Shown: positions 42,924-52,135 of the stretch, piece by piece
Position numbering within the stretch: the first letter of the stretch is position 1
How the letters are laid out: each line of letters opens with the position of its first letter
Assembly (NCBI RefSeq): GCF_000472705.1
Contig: NZ_AXAE01000012.1
Coordinates: 145,716 to 209,715, forward strand
Reading direction: 5' to 3'
DNA from: Mesorhizobium erdmanii USDA 3471
GTDB taxonomy: Bacteria; Pseudomonadota; Alphaproteobacteria; Rhizobiales; Rhizobiaceae
DNA: 64,000 nt
Notes under the pieces: model-generated
Told to the model about the DNA's origin: nothing
Databases searched by the model: none
Seen by the model: only the letters and a program-made list of their open reading frames with translations
Made by a program: the position numbers and the translations under genes

Positions 42924-45236
42924 TCAGATCAGCTTCTCCAGTGTGATCGGCAGGTCCCTGATCCGCTTGCCTGTCGCGTGGAACACCGCGTTGGCGATCG
43001 CCGGCGCGATGCCGACGATGGCGAGTTCGCCGACGCCCTTGCCGCCGAGTACCGAGGCGTGCAGGTCGGGTATCCCGACCGAGATCACCTCGATGTCGGG
43101 AATGTCGGCATTGGTCGGCACGAGGTAATCGGCGAGGTTGTCGTTGACGATGCGGCCGTGGCGGCGGTCGACGATGCCTTCTTCCAGCAGCGCCTGGCCG
43201 ATGCCCATGATGATGCCGCCCTTCCACTGGCTCTCGGCGAGTTTGGGGTTGTAGAGCCGGCCGGAATCCAGCGCCGACACCACGCGCGACACACGCACCG
43301 TGCCGAAATCCTCGTCGACGCGCACCTCGATGAAATGCGCGCACCAGGAGTGGCGGGAATAGTCGCCCTCGGTGTGCGGCACCGACATGGCGATGGTGGT
43401 GTAGTTCTTGTAGCGGTCCTCGGCCGTCGAATTGGCCGGCATGGTGTCGCCTTTTGCTTCGATATGGTCGCGGCCGACGCTGTTGAGCAGTTCGGCGATC
43501 GAGACATCGGGGCCGTCGCCGCGCGGCGAAGCGATGCGGCCGTTGGCGACGACCAGCGTATTGGCCTGCAGCGCATGGAAGGGCGAGCGCGGATCGCTGA
43601 TCGCCAGACCCACCAACTGGTCGAGTGCCGATGTCGCGGCCTTGTAGACCGCACCGGTCATGACGCCGGCCAGCCGCGAACCGCCAGTGACGCCGGCGCG
43701 GGGAAAGCGGGAATCGCCGAGTTTCACCACGACATTGTCGGCCGGCACGCCGACCGTCTCGGCGGCGGTCTGCGCCAGGATGGTGTAGGTGCCCTGGCCC
43801 ATGTCGATCGAGGAGCTTTCGACCTCGACGGAGCCGTCAGCAAGGATGCGGACAACCGCCTCGCCATAGGCGCGCCGCACCGGATAGGTGCCGGCGGCCA
43901 CGCCCCAGCCGATCAACTGGTTGCCGTCGCGCATCGAGCGCGGTTCTGGCGAGCGCCTGGCCCAGCCGAAGCGCTCCGCGCCTGCTGCAAAAGCCTCGCG
44001 CAACTGCCGGGTCGACCAGGCTTTTTTGGCGTGCGGATCCTGTTCGGCGTAGTTGCGCAACCGTATCTCCAGCGGATCAATACCGACCTCGTAGGCGAGC
44101 TCGTCGATGGCGCTCTCGATGCCGAAGGCCGAAGGGTTTTCGCCCGGCGCGCGCATGGCGCCCGGCACCACGGAATTGACCCGCACGACATTCTGTTTCG
44201 AGGAGAAATTCGGCGTCGCGTACATGATCGAGGTGACCGAGCCCAGCGGCTCTACCCACATACCGTCCATGGACGTCTCGTTGACGCCGCGATGCACGAT
44301 CGACTGGATCACGCCGTCACGGTCGGCGCCGATGGTGACCGTCTGCCGGGTCGCGGCACGGCCGCCATAGCCGGTAAAGGTCTGCGGCCGCGTCATCACC
44401 AGCTTCACCGGCCGTCTAAGCATTCTGGCGGCACACGCGGCAACCGCGCCATGGCTCAGCGCCAGCGCCTTGGAACCGAAGCCGCCGCCAATATAGGGCG
44501 AGACCAGCCGCACATTCCCGAACGGTATGCCGAACCATTCGGCATAGGTGCGGGCCATGCCGTCCAGCCACTGGCTCGGCTCCCAGACGGTGAGATGGTC
44601 GCCTTCCCAACGCGCGACCAGGCCATGCGGCTCCATCGGCGCCTGGTATTCGCGCGGCGTGTTGTAGGCGGCGCAGATGCGCACCGGCGCCGAGGCGAAG
44701 GCGGTCGAGGCATCGCCCCATTCCTTGGTCATGGCATCGATCGGAATGCCGTCGCCGGCCTTGCCGTCGCTGAGGTCGACGATGGAAGGCGTCTCGTCAT
44801 AGCTGACCTTGACCAGGGCCGCCGCGGCGACCGCCTGCTCGAAGGTCTCGGCCACGACAGCGGCGACATGCTGGCCCGAGAAGGTGATGTCGCGCGCCAG
44901 CGGGCAGTAGGGCTTGTCGGGCGGCGGCGTGCCGAACCAGTCCGCCGCGGTTTTCAGGCTGATGATGGTGTCCGGCGTCAGCACTTGCAGCACGCCGGGC
45001 GCTGCTTCAGCGGCAGCGGCGTCGATGACGCGCACCTTGCCGGATGCGATCGTGCTTTCGACCAGCACGGCATGGACGAGGCCTTCGAGCTGCTGTTCGA
45101 CGGCGTATTTGGCCGCACCGGTGATCTTGGCCGGGCCGTCGACGCGCGACAGCCGGCCGCCGATGGCTTCCGCCAGCGTGCCGTCGGAGGCGTCGCCCCG
45201 TTTTGATTGACCAACTCTGATGTTGTGAACGGTCAT
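42924..45236 (-). CDS. Aldehyde/xanthine dehydrogenase molybdopterin subunit (set 1)
   Basis: The 770-residue large subunit of a three-component molybdenum hydroxylase has its N-terminal region (GGRLSRVDGPAKITGAAKYA, FSGQHVAAVVAETFEQA) and cofactor-binding segments (IGGGFGSKALALSHGAVAA, VPGAMRAPGENPSAFGIESA, SSSIDMGQGTYTILAQ). The catalytic Glu is in GGKGVGELAIVG (about Glu737). Together with the FAD and 2Fe-2S subunits encoded upstream it should oxidise aldehydes or N-heterocycles. Gene order and subunit layout are those of PaoABC, but no Tat signal is seen. Its start overlaps the FAD gene stop (ATGA). Confidence 0.9.
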   Translation of the reverse strand: MTVHNIRVGQSKRGDASDGTLAEAIGGRLSRVDGPAKITGAAKYAVEQQLEGLVHAVLVESTIASGKVRVIDAAAAEAAPGVLQVLTPDTIISLKTAADWFGTPPPDKPYCPLARDITFSGQHVAAVVAETFEQAVAAAALVKVSYDETPSIVDLSDGKAGDGIPIDAMTKEWGDASTAFASAPVRICAAYNTPREYQAPMEPHGLVARWEGDHLTVWEPSQWLDGMARTYAEWFGIPFGNVRLVSPYIGGGFGSKALALSHGAVAACAARMLRRPVKLVMTRPQTFTGYGGRAATRQTVTIGADRDGVIQSIVHRGVNETSMDGMWVEPLGSVTSIMYATPNFSSKQNVVRVNSVVPGAMRAPGENPSAFGIESAIDELAYEVGIDPLEIRLRNYAEQDPHAKKAWSTRQLREAFAAGAERFGWARRSPEPRSMRDGNQLIGWGVAAGTYPVRRAYGEAVVRILADGSVEVESSSIDMGQGTYTILAQTAAETVGVPADNVVVKLGDSRFPRAGVTGGSRLAGVMTGAVYKAATSALDQLVGLAISDPRSPFHALQANTLVVANGRIASPRGDGPDVSIAELLNSVGRDHIEAKGDTMPANSTAEDRYKNYTTIAMSVPHTEGDYSRHSWCAHFIEVRVDEDFGTVRVSRVVSALDSGRLYNPKLAESQWKGGIIMGIGQALLEEGIVDRRHGRIVNDNLADYLVPTNADIPDIEVISVGIPDLHASVLGGKGVGELAIVGIAPAIANAVFHATGKRIRDLPITLEKLI

Positions 45237-46216
45237 GCCGTCTCTCCCAATTTGAGGATGGCCCTGGCGACGACGCGCGGCGCGAGCTCGATCTTGTAGT
45301 GGTTGGCACCGTGGTCGACGGCGCCTTCGACGGAGAGCTGGCTGGCGGCGCGGACGGCTTCCGGCTCCAGCACCTTGCCCTTCAGAGCGTCTTCGACGGC
45401 ACGGGCCCGCCACGGTTTTGTCGCGACGCCGCCGAGCGCGACGCGCAGGTCGCGGATGGTGCGGCCATCGGCTTCCAGTTCCAGCCCGACGGCGGCGCTT
45501 GCGGCGGCGAATTCATAGGATTGCCGATCGCGGATCTTGAGGTAGGTCGAGCGGCGGGCGGCGGCGGATCCGGGGATTTCGATGGCGGTGATCATCTCGC
45601 CGGGTTCGATCGCATGCTCCTTGTCGGGCGTGCTGCCGGGGAGCAGGAAGAAGTCGTCCACCAGAAGCTTGCGCTCACCCAGATGCATCGCCGCGTCGAA
45701 GGCGACGAGTGCCGTGGCGAGGTCTCCGGGATACATGGCGATGCAAGCGTCGCTGGTGCCGAGCACCGCATGGCCCCTGGTGACGCCGCCGATGGCCGAA
45801 CAGCCGGAGCCGGGTTGGCGCTTGTTGCAGGCGGAAAAATTCGCCGGATCGCGGAAATAGGGGCAGCGCGTGCGCTGCATCAGATTGCCGCCGATGGTCG
45901 CCATGTTGCGGATCTGCGCCGAGGCTGCCTGCCATAGCGCCTCGGAGATCGCGGGCAAGCGGCTCTTGATGTCGGCGTGGTCGGCGACATGGCTCATCTT
46001 CGCGAGCGCGCCGATGGTGGCGCCGTGCTCACCGATTTCGATCCGGTCTAGCCCCTTGAGGTGAGTGATGTCGACCAATGTGTCGGGCTGGGCGACGCCG
46101 CATTTGGCAAGGTCGATCAGCGTCGTGCCGCCGGCCAAGAGCATTGCGCCGGGCAGGGCCGCCGCCTGGCGCGCGGTGTCGATCGAGCCGGCGCGTAGGT
46201 ATGAAAAGTCCCTCAT
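45233..46216 (-). CDS. Molybdenum hydroxylase FAD subunit with probable 4Fe-4S site (set 1)
   Basis: The 327-residue medium subunit has FAD-binding motifs MLLAGGTTLIDLAK and IRNMATIGGNLMQRTRCPYF. After the second motif it has four cysteines (RCPYF, SACNKRQPGSGC, DACIA) matching the extra 4Fe-4S cluster of PaoB-type subunits, which ordinary xanthine dehydrogenases lack. It passes electrons from the molybdenum site via FAD. Both ends overlap neighbouring genes by four bases. Confidence 0.88.
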   Translation of the reverse strand: MRDFSYLRAGSIDTARQAAALPGAMLLAGGTTLIDLAKCGVAQPDTLVDITHLKGLDRIEIGEHGATIGALAKMSHVADHADIKSRLPAISEALWQAASAQIRNMATIGGNLMQRTRCPYFRDPANFSACNKRQPGSGCSAIGGVTRGHAVLGTSDACIAMYPGDLATALVAFDAAMHLGERKLLVDDFFLLPGSTPDKEHAIEPGEMITAIEIPGSAAARRSTYLKIRDRQSYEFAAASAAVGLELEADGRTIRDLRVALGGVATKPWRARAVEDALKGKVLEPEAVRAASQLSVEGAVDHGANHYKIELAPRVVARAILKLGETA

Positions 46217-46692
46217 GCTGCGAACTCCTGGGCTGCCTGGCGCACGGCGGCGACGATGTGCGGGTAGGCGCCGCAGCGGCAGAGGTTGCCGGCCATGTAT
46301 TCGCGGATCTCTTCATCCGAGCCGGCATGGCCCTCGCGGATGCAGGCCACCGCCGACATGATCTGGCCTGATGTGCAATAGCCGCACTGGAAGGCGTCCT
46401 GCTCGAGGAAGGCAGCCTGCACGGGATGCAGTTCGCCCTCCCGTGCCAGCCCCTCTATGGTGGTGATGGCGCGGCCCTCGGCTTGTGCCGCCAGCGTCAG
46501 ACAGGCCAGCACGCGCTCGCCGTCGATATGCACGGTGCAGGCGCCGCACTGGCCATGGTCGCAGCCTTTCTTGGTGCCGGTCAGGCCGAGCCGCTCGCGC
46601 AAGGCATCGAGCAGCGTCACGCGCGGCTCGAGCTGCAATTCGTGATGGTGGCCGTTGATGTCGAGATGAACGGGGATTGTTGTTTTCGTCAT
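46213..46692 (-). CDS. Molybdenum hydroxylase 2Fe-2S subunit (set 1)
   Basis: The 159-residue small subunit has the plant-type ferredoxin cluster site KKGCDHGQCGACTVHIDG and the second, helical cluster site FQCGYCTSGQIM with LCRCGAYPHI. It begins MTKTTIPVHLDINGH with no twin-arginine signal, unlike E. coli PaoA, so the complex is probably cytoplasmic. It is the first gene of its operon, 124 bases after the stop of the paralogous set 2 Mo subunit, so read-through from set 2 is possible. Confidence 0.9.
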   Translation of the reverse strand: MTKTTIPVHLDINGHHHELQLEPRVTLLDALRERLGLTGTKKGCDHGQCGACTVHIDGERVLACLTLAAQAEGRAITTIEGLAREGELHPVQAAFLEQDAFQCGYCTSGQIMSAVACIREGHAGSDEEIREYMAGNLCRCGAYPHIVAAVRQAAQEFAA

Positions 46693-46815
46693 GGGCGTCG
46701 GGCTCCAGCTGCTTGACGCTGATGGGATTGATTTCATGTCGGACAGGCGAGGGCCCGCCTGTCCGTCTCGTTGGAAAGCCAGGCGCCCGGCTTTCCGTCT
46801 GTTACGCAGTCTCCC

Positions 46816-49074
46816 TCAGGCCAGCAGGTCCTCGATGCGGATCGGAAAGCGGCGAGGCCGCACGCCGGTTGCATGCCAGACGGCGTTGGCGACCGCGCCG
46901 GCCGTGCCGGTGACGCCGATTTCGCCGACGCCCTTGATGCCGAGCGCGTTGATGTGAGGGTCGTCCTCATGGACCAGAAGCGCCTCCACCGACGGCACGT
47001 CGGCATTTACCGGGACATGGTATTCGGCGAGGTTGGCGTTCTGGATCCGGCCCGAGCGCCGGTCGGTGACGGCTTCCTCATGCAGCGCGAAGGAGACGCC
47101 CCAGATCATGCCGCCATAATACTGGCTCCGAACCAGCCTGGGGTTGATGACCCGGCCGGCGGCGAAGGCGCCGACCATCCTGGTGACGCGGATCTGCCCG
47201 AAATCGGGATCGACCTTCACCTCGGCGAAGACGGCGCCATGCGCGTGCTTGGCATAGGTCTCCTGGGACGCGGGATCCGGAGCGCCCTTGCCACGGCCTT
47301 CGACCTCGGTGAGACCGGCGCGGGTCAGGATCTCGGCATAGCTTTCGCTCCGGTTCTCATCGTCGCGGCGATACAGCCGGCCGCCGCGCGCCACCACGCC
47401 CTCATTGCCGGCGCCGAACAATGGCGAGGCCTTGTTCTCGGTGGCAAGGTCGGCAAGCTTGGCGACGACGGCGGCACCCGCATTGTGGATCGCCATGCCG
47501 GCCGTCGCCGTGTGGCCGGAGCCGCCGGCAATACCCGCATTGGGCAGGTCGGAGCTGCCGGCCCTGAAGTCGACCTGATCGATGTCGAGCCCAAGCCCGT
47601 CGGCGGCGATCTGGGCAAAGGCGGTCCAGGCGCCTTGCCCCATATCCTGGGCGCCGGTCTCCATCAGGCCGCTGCCATCGGCCCTCAGTACAGCACGCGC
47701 TTCGGCCTGGAACATGAGGGCCGGGAATGTCGCCGTGCCCACGCCCCAGCCGGTGAGGAAACCGTCGGCGTCGCGCATCAACCGAGGCTGAAGCGGGCGG
47801 CTCGCCCAGCCGAACGCCTTCGCCGCCTGACTGTAGCACTCGCGCAGCGCCTTGGAGGAAAACGGCTTGCCGGTCATCGGCTCGACCTCGGCATAGTTGC
47901 GCAGCCTGAATTCCAGCGGGTCCATGCCGCAGGCGTGAGCCGCCTCGTCGATGGCGCTTTCCAGCGCGATCGAACCGGTGGCTTCGCCGGGCGCGCGCAT
48001 GAACAGAGGCGTGCCGGTGTCGAGCCGCACCGCCTCGTGCGAGGTGGCGATGGCCGGGCTGGCATAGAGCGTGTGCGAGGCGTCGGCCGCCGGTTCGAAG
48101 AAGTCGTCGAAGGTGCTCGACGCGGTCTTGGCGTGGTGGTCGATGGCGGTCAGCCGCCCCTGGCCATCCATGCCCATGCGCAAGGTCTGGCGCGTCGGCG
48201 CGCGATGACCGACCGGGCCGTACATCTGCTCGCGCCGCAGCACCAGCTTTACTGGGCGACCAACGAGGCGCGCCGCCAGGACGCCCAGCACCTGCGGCCC
48301 CGAAATCATGCCTTTCGAGCCGAAGCCGCCGCCGAGGAAGGGGCTGCGGATGTGGATGTTTTGCGGGGCGATGCCGAACAGGCCGGCTATGCGGCCCTGC
48401 GCCATGGCAAGGCCCTGGCTTGGCGTGTCGATCGACAGTCTGTCGCCATCCCAAGCGGCGACAATGGCATGCGGCTCCATGGCGTTGTGGTACTGGGCCG
48501 GCGTCTCGTAGGTAGCCTCGATCCGTGTCCTTGCCGATTTGAGGCCGGCCTCGACATCGCCCTTGTGCTGCACCGCCGGATTGCCGACGCCGACACCGCG
48601 CGGCACGAAGCTTTCGGCGTCGTCCAATCCGACGCGTGCCGGCAATTCTTCATAGCGCGGCGACAGCAGCACCGCACCCTCGGTCGCCGCTTCCAGCGTT
48701 TCGGCGATCACCACCGCGATGCTCTGGTTGGGGTAGCGAACCTCATCGTTCTGCAACAGATCGAGCCGGAACATGAAGGGATGGTCCTTGGCATCCGGAT
48801 CCATCGCGAGCGCTGGCCGGTTCCTGGGCGTCATCACCTCGACCACGCCCTTGTGCGCCTTGGCTGCCTCGATATCCAGCGAGGCAACGCGGCCGCGCGC
48901 GATGCTGCTGACGGCCAGAACGGCATAGAGCATGCCCGGGGGATGGTTGTCGGCCGCGTAGCGCGCCGCCCCGGTGACCTTGAGAAAGCCATCGCGACGG
49001 GTCAGCGGCTGGCCGATGCTGGAGCCCTGCCTGAGATGGGCGGGTTGCTGGTTGAGGCCGAGTTCAAGCGTCAT
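46816..49074 (-). CDS. Aldehyde/xanthine dehydrogenase molybdopterin subunit (set 2)
   Basis: The 752-residue paralog of the set 1 large subunit has the same blocks: GVTKxTGAARYA-like KVTGAARYAADNHP, FLGGGFGSKGMISGPQVLG, FMRAPGEATGSIALESAIDE and TGAQDMGQGAWTAFAQIA. The catalytic Glu is in GIKGVGEIGVTG (about Glu718). Sequence divergence from set 1 is large, so the two enzymes probably differ in substrate. It is the last gene of the TetR-controlled set and overlaps the FAD gene by 11 bases. Confidence 0.9.
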   Translation of the reverse strand: MTLELGLNQQPAHLRQGSSIGQPLTRRDGFLKVTGAARYAADNHPPGMLYAVLAVSSIARGRVASLDIEAAKAHKGVVEVMTPRNRPALAMDPDAKDHPFMFRLDLLQNDEVRYPNQSIAVVIAETLEAATEGAVLLSPRYEELPARVGLDDAESFVPRGVGVGNPAVQHKGDVEAGLKSARTRIEATYETPAQYHNAMEPHAIVAAWDGDRLSIDTPSQGLAMAQGRIAGLFGIAPQNIHIRSPFLGGGFGSKGMISGPQVLGVLAARLVGRPVKLVLRREQMYGPVGHRAPTRQTLRMGMDGQGRLTAIDHHAKTASSTFDDFFEPAADASHTLYASPAIATSHEAVRLDTGTPLFMRAPGEATGSIALESAIDEAAHACGMDPLEFRLRNYAEVEPMTGKPFSSKALRECYSQAAKAFGWASRPLQPRLMRDADGFLTGWGVGTATFPALMFQAEARAVLRADGSGLMETGAQDMGQGAWTAFAQIAADGLGLDIDQVDFRAGSSDLPNAGIAGGSGHTATAGMAIHNAGAAVVAKLADLATENKASPLFGAGNEGVVARGGRLYRRDDENRSESYAEILTRAGLTEVEGRGKGAPDPASQETYAKHAHGAVFAEVKVDPDFGQIRVTRMVGAFAAGRVINPRLVRSQYYGGMIWGVSFALHEEAVTDRRSGRIQNANLAEYHVPVNADVPSVEALLVHEDDPHINALGIKGVGEIGVTGTAGAVANAVWHATGVRPRRFPIRIEDLLA

Positions 49075-50122
49075 GGCGCGCTCCGGGAATGTTTGAGAAC
49101 GGGGAGGCGGGCAGGGCTGGCAGCCGCTCGGGCGTTCCCGCCTGCGCGGATGTCAGCGCCCTGACCACGATGCGGCGTGCAAGTTCGATCTTGAACGCAT
49201 TGTCGCCGGAAGGGCTGGCGTCGGCCAAAGCGGCATCGGCCGCGCTGGCGAAGGTCGCTTCATTGGCGTCGGCACCAAGCAGCATGGCTTCCGCGGCGCG
49301 CGCCCGCCACGGCTTGGCCGCGACGCCGCCCAGAGCCAGCCTTGCGGCGCGGATCTTGCCGCCATCGACGACAAGTGCCGCGGCGGCCGAGACGAGGGCG
49401 AAAGCGTAGGAGGTGCGTTCGCGGACTTTCAGGTAGCGGGCATTGGCGGCGAAGGAGGCGGCCTCCGCGGGCAGGCGCACGGCGACGATCAGATCGCCGG
49501 GCTCAAGCGCATTCTCCCGCTGCGGCGTTTCGCCGGGAAGCAGGTGGAATTCCGCCAGCGTGACGTGGCGCCGACCCTGCTTGCCCTCGATCTCGACGAC
49601 GGCGTCAAGCGCCACCAGCGGCACGCAGAAGTCCGATGGATGGGTGGCAATGCAGGCATCGCTCCAGCCAAGCACGGCGTGCAAGCGGTTCTCGCCCCCA
49701 AGTGCCGCGCAACCGGCGCCTGATACACGCTTGTTGCAGGCGCTGGCGGTGTCGTAGAAATAGCTGCAGCGCGTGCGCTGCAACAGGTTGCCGCCGACGG
49801 TGGCAGCGTTGCGAAGCTGCGCGGAGGCACCCGACAGCAGCGCTTCCGCCACCATCGGATAGGCCTTGGCGAATGCCGCGTCATGGGCGAGATCGGCGTT
49901 GCGGACCAGCGCGCCAATGCGCAGGCCGCCATCCTCCAGCCTTTCGATGCGGTTGAGTTCCGGCAGCCGTGAGATGTCGACGATGCGCTGGGGGCTGGTG
50001 ACGCCGCCCTTCATCAGGTCGAGCAGATTGGTGCCGCCGGCGAGATAGGCCGAACCGGGCTCGGCCGCCGCCGCGATGGCGTCGGGGATGGAGGCGGGCC
50101 TGATGTAATCGAAGTCTCTCAT
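49064..50122 (-). CDS. Molybdenum hydroxylase FAD subunit with probable 4Fe-4S site (set 2)
   Basis: The 352-residue subunit has SAYLAGGTNLLDLMKGG and RNAATVGGNLLQRTRCSYFY. The cysteine-rich insertion (RCSYF, SACNKRVSGAGC, DACIA) again fits the PaoB-type 4Fe-4S cluster. The C-terminal CO-dehydrogenase flavoprotein-like domain is complete, with a 30-residue extra tail (PERLPALPASPFSNIPG). The start overlaps the 2Fe-2S gene stop (ATGA). Confidence 0.88.
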   Translation of the reverse strand: MRDFDYIRPASIPDAIAAAAEPGSAYLAGGTNLLDLMKGGVTSPQRIVDISRLPELNRIERLEDGGLRIGALVRNADLAHDAAFAKAYPMVAEALLSGASAQLRNAATVGGNLLQRTRCSYFYDTASACNKRVSGAGCAALGGENRLHAVLGWSDACIATHPSDFCVPLVALDAVVEIEGKQGRRHVTLAEFHLLPGETPQRENALEPGDLIVAVRLPAEAASFAANARYLKVRERTSYAFALVSAAAALVVDGGKIRAARLALGGVAAKPWRARAAEAMLLGADANEATFASAADAALADASPSGDNAFKIELARRIVVRALTSAQAGTPERLPALPASPFSNIPGARHDA

Positions 50123-50616
50123 GCCGCGGTCCTCCGATCGGCTTTGGCAAGTTGCTCCTGGGCTTCCAGGACGGCCTCGACGATGCCGCCATAGGCGGCG
50201 CAGCGGCATATGTTGCCGCTCAGCCCCTCGCGGATGCGTTCGGGATCGTCGCCGGCCTGTCCCTCGGCGATCAGGCCGAGGGTGCTCATGATCTGGCCGG
50301 GCGTGCAGAAACCGCATTGGAAGCCGTCATGGGCGATGAAGGCGGCCTGCACCGGATGCAGTTCTTCGCCGTTGGCGACGCCTTCGATGGTCATGACATC
50401 GGCGCCATCATGGCTGACCGCCAGCGCCAGGCAGGAGTTGATGCGTTTGCCGTCGACCAGCACCGTGCAAGCGCCGCACTGGCCGCGGTCGCAGCCCTTC
50501 TTGGTGCCGGTGAGATCAAGCCGCTCGCGCAAGAGGTCCAGCAAGGTGACGCGTGGATCGACCTCCAATTCGTGTCTATGGCCGTTGATGGTGAGCGTGA
50601 TGGGAAGGCTGGTCAT
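50119..50616 (-). CDS. Molybdenum hydroxylase 2Fe-2S subunit (set 2)
   Basis: The 165-residue small subunit has cluster sites KKGCDRGQCGACTVLVDG and FQCGFCTPGQIM with ICRCAAYGGI. It starts MTSLPITLTINGH, with no Tat signal. It is closest in layout to its set 1 counterpart, showing an operon-wide duplication. It is the first annotated gene of the set 2 operon; a short open frame and the TetR operator lie upstream. Confidence 0.9.
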   Translation of the reverse strand: MTSLPITLTINGHRHELEVDPRVTLLDLLRERLDLTGTKKGCDRGQCGACTVLVDGKRINSCLALAVSHDGADVMTIEGVANGEELHPVQAAFIAHDGFQCGFCTPGQIMSTLGLIAEGQAGDDPERIREGLSGNICRCAAYGGIVEAVLEAQEQLAKADRRTAA

Positions 50617-50704
50617 GGGCGTCTGGCTCCAGTTTGCTTGACGCGGATGGGGCGTATGGGAATGAATTGGTGCCTTGCCGGAGAAGGGCAAGGTGACCTT
50701 CTGG

Positions 50705-50797
50705 TCAGGTGTTGGCTGAAGTGGAGGTGACGGCGGATTTCCCGAGAGGCAGGCGGGCAGGGGAGATGTCGGCTTGCAGGTTCGAAAGACGTGACAT
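50705..50797 (-). CDS. Possible 30-residue leader peptide
   Basis: A short frame beginning MSRLSNLQADISPARLPLGK lies between the likely promoter and the 2Fe-2S gene, 88 bases before its start. AAGGGG lies seven bases upstream of the ATG. Its position suits a leader ORF or a missed small protein; it may also be chance. Confidence 0.33.
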   Translation of the reverse strand: MSRLSNLQADISPARLPLGKSAVTSTSANT

Positions 50798-50838
50798 ACC
50801 CGTTCCCCTTCTTATATGATAAAGGCACTCCACTAAAG

Positions 50839-50852
50839 CGGAGGCGCCTCCG
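50839..50852. promoter_or_regulatory. Probable TetR operator
   Basis: CGGAGGCGCCTCCG is a perfect 14-base palindrome with flanking near-symmetry (ACTAAA on one side, TTTATTAGT on the other), placed between the divergent starts of tetR and the molybdenum hydroxylase operon. Confidence 0.68.
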
Positions 50853-50915
50853 TTTATTAGTTGGGAGCTGGCCCGGCCGGGTTCAAGCCCCCATATTTCG
50901 TTCGTGGAGAAAAAA

Positions 50916-51530
50916 TTGGCCGCAGCCGGTATCGCCGCAGAGAACGCCGCAGTGGAAAAGCCGCTGCGCGCCGACGCGCGTCGCAACCGCGACCGGCTGG
51001 TCGAGGTGGCGGCGGCGGTGTTCGCCGAGCGCGGCATAGATGCGTCGCTTGAGGAGATCGCGCGCCGCGCCGGCGTCGGCATCGGCACGCTCTACCGGCA
51101 TTTCCCGACACGCGAACACCTGGTCGAGGTGGTCTACCGCCGCGAGGCGGAGGCGCTGTGCGCCGCCGCCGGCGAACTCGGCAAAAAGCATGCCTCGGAT
51201 GTCGCGCTGGAAGAATGGATGCGGCGCTTCGTCGACTACATCGCCACCAAGCGCGGCCTGGCGACCAGCCTGCGCATCCTCATATCAACCAATTCGACGC
51301 TGTTTTCCGACACGTCGGGCAGGGTGTCGCAGGCGTTGCGGCAACTGGTCGAGGCGGCGGTGGCCGACGGCACCATCCGCGGCGACGTCGACGCCTCCGA
51401 TGTGTTGCACGCGCTGTCCGGCATCTATTCGGCGCCCGACACGCCGGAGTGGCGCGACCGTTCGCGGCGCTTGGTCAAGTTGTTGATGGACGGGTTGCGG
51501 TTCGGAGCAGGGAAATCCGCCAAGGCCTGA
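50916..51530 (+). CDS. TetR-family transcriptional repressor
   Basis: The protein of about 204 residues has an N-terminal TetR helix-turn-helix (LVEVAAAVFAERGIDASLEE, ARRAGVGIGTLYRHFPTREH) and a helical effector domain (the C-terminal WRDRSRRLVKLLMDGLRFG). It diverges from molybdenum hydroxylase set 2 and probably represses it through the palindrome at 50839, responding to an aromatic or aldehyde substrate. The TTG at 50916 has GGAGA five bases upstream; a GTG at 50904 in the same frame lacks a site. Confidence 0.86.
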   Translation: MAAAGIAAENAAVEKPLRADARRNRDRLVEVAAAVFAERGIDASLEEIARRAGVGIGTLYRHFPTREHLVEVVYRREAEALCAAAGELGKKHASDVALEEWMRRFVDYIATKRGLATSLRILISTNSTLFSDTSGRVSQALRQLVEAAVADGTIRGDVDASDVLHALSGIYSAPDTPEWRDRSRRLVKLLMDGLRFGAGKSAKA

Positions 51531-51641
51531 TGATCCCGGCCACGATCGCCAGCCAGGCGAAAACCTTACATAAAGGTGCACCCGCTAGCCATGGCAGGGC
51601 GAGCCCGCACGTCGCGCTTGCAACCTGATTGGGACCGACGC

Positions 51642-52082
51642 CTATCCCGAGACTGCTCGATTGCCGATCGCGACGCCACCCCAGTCCTCGGGCGCGACGT
51701 CGGCGATCGACTGTGAGAACGTCCAGTGGTGGCCGGCGAAGTCGCGACACGAATACTGGCGCTCGCCATAGGGAAAGCTGGCCGGCGGGCTCAGGATCAC
51801 GGCACCGTAGCGGGCGGCTCGTTTGTGATGGGCATCGACATCGTCGACACGCACCATCACCGCGAACGGCGCGCCGGACTGCTCCGGCATCGGTTCGCCG
51901 GGCTTCGATCCGGTGACGACCACCGCTCCGTCGCCGAAGCCGAGTTGGTGGCGGTGGTTGGCGATGATCAGTCGCGGTTCGAACCCGAGCACCTGGCACA
52001 GCCAGCGGCTGGCGGCCTCGACATCGGGGTAGGACAGCACGGGTATGACCGCGCCCGGGGGCATCGAGCGATTGGCGATCAT
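51642..52082 (-). CDS. VOC-superfamily (glyoxalase/bleomycin-resistance-like) protein
   Basis: The 146-residue protein shows a beta-alpha-beta-beta-beta VOC pattern: VIPVLSYPDVEAASRWLCQV, GFEPRLII, VRVDDVDAHHKRAARYGAVI and the closing YGERQYSCRDFAGHHWTFSQ. Such proteins bind metal and act as isomerases, dioxygenases or drug-binding proteins; the YSCRDFAGHHW ending is common in the glyoxalase-like group of unknown substrate. The ATG at 52082 has GGAG six bases upstream; 52094 is the alternative. Confidence 0.8.
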   Translation of the reverse strand: MIANRSMPPGAVIPVLSYPDVEAASRWLCQVLGFEPRLIIANHRHQLGFGDGAVVVTGSKPGEPMPEQSGAPFAVMVRVDDVDAHHKRAARYGAVILSPPASFPYGERQYSCRDFAGHHWTFSQSIADVAPEDWGGVAIGNRAVSG

Positions 52083-52135
52083 CTCATTCTCCATGGTGTT
52101 CCGCGCAGGGGCGATCCAGGACGGATTCTTCCGCC

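Larger units (their letters stand above)
50617..50915. other. Divergent control region of molybdenum hydroxylase operon
   Basis: About 300 bases separate the set 2 operon and tetR. They hold the palindromic operator at 50839, a -10-like TATGAT at 50813 read rightward (TATAAG when read leftward), and the short leftward frame at 50705. Between 50617 and 50704 nothing else is seen. Confidence 0.5.

Noticed and set aside
42753-45206. Plus-strand open frame of about 817 codons
   Set aside because: It is antisense to the molybdopterin subunit of set 1, with no recognisable domain and no ribosome-binding site.
46771-49164. Plus-strand open frame of about 797 codons
   Set aside because: It is antisense to the set 2 molybdopterin subunit; a compositional artefact.
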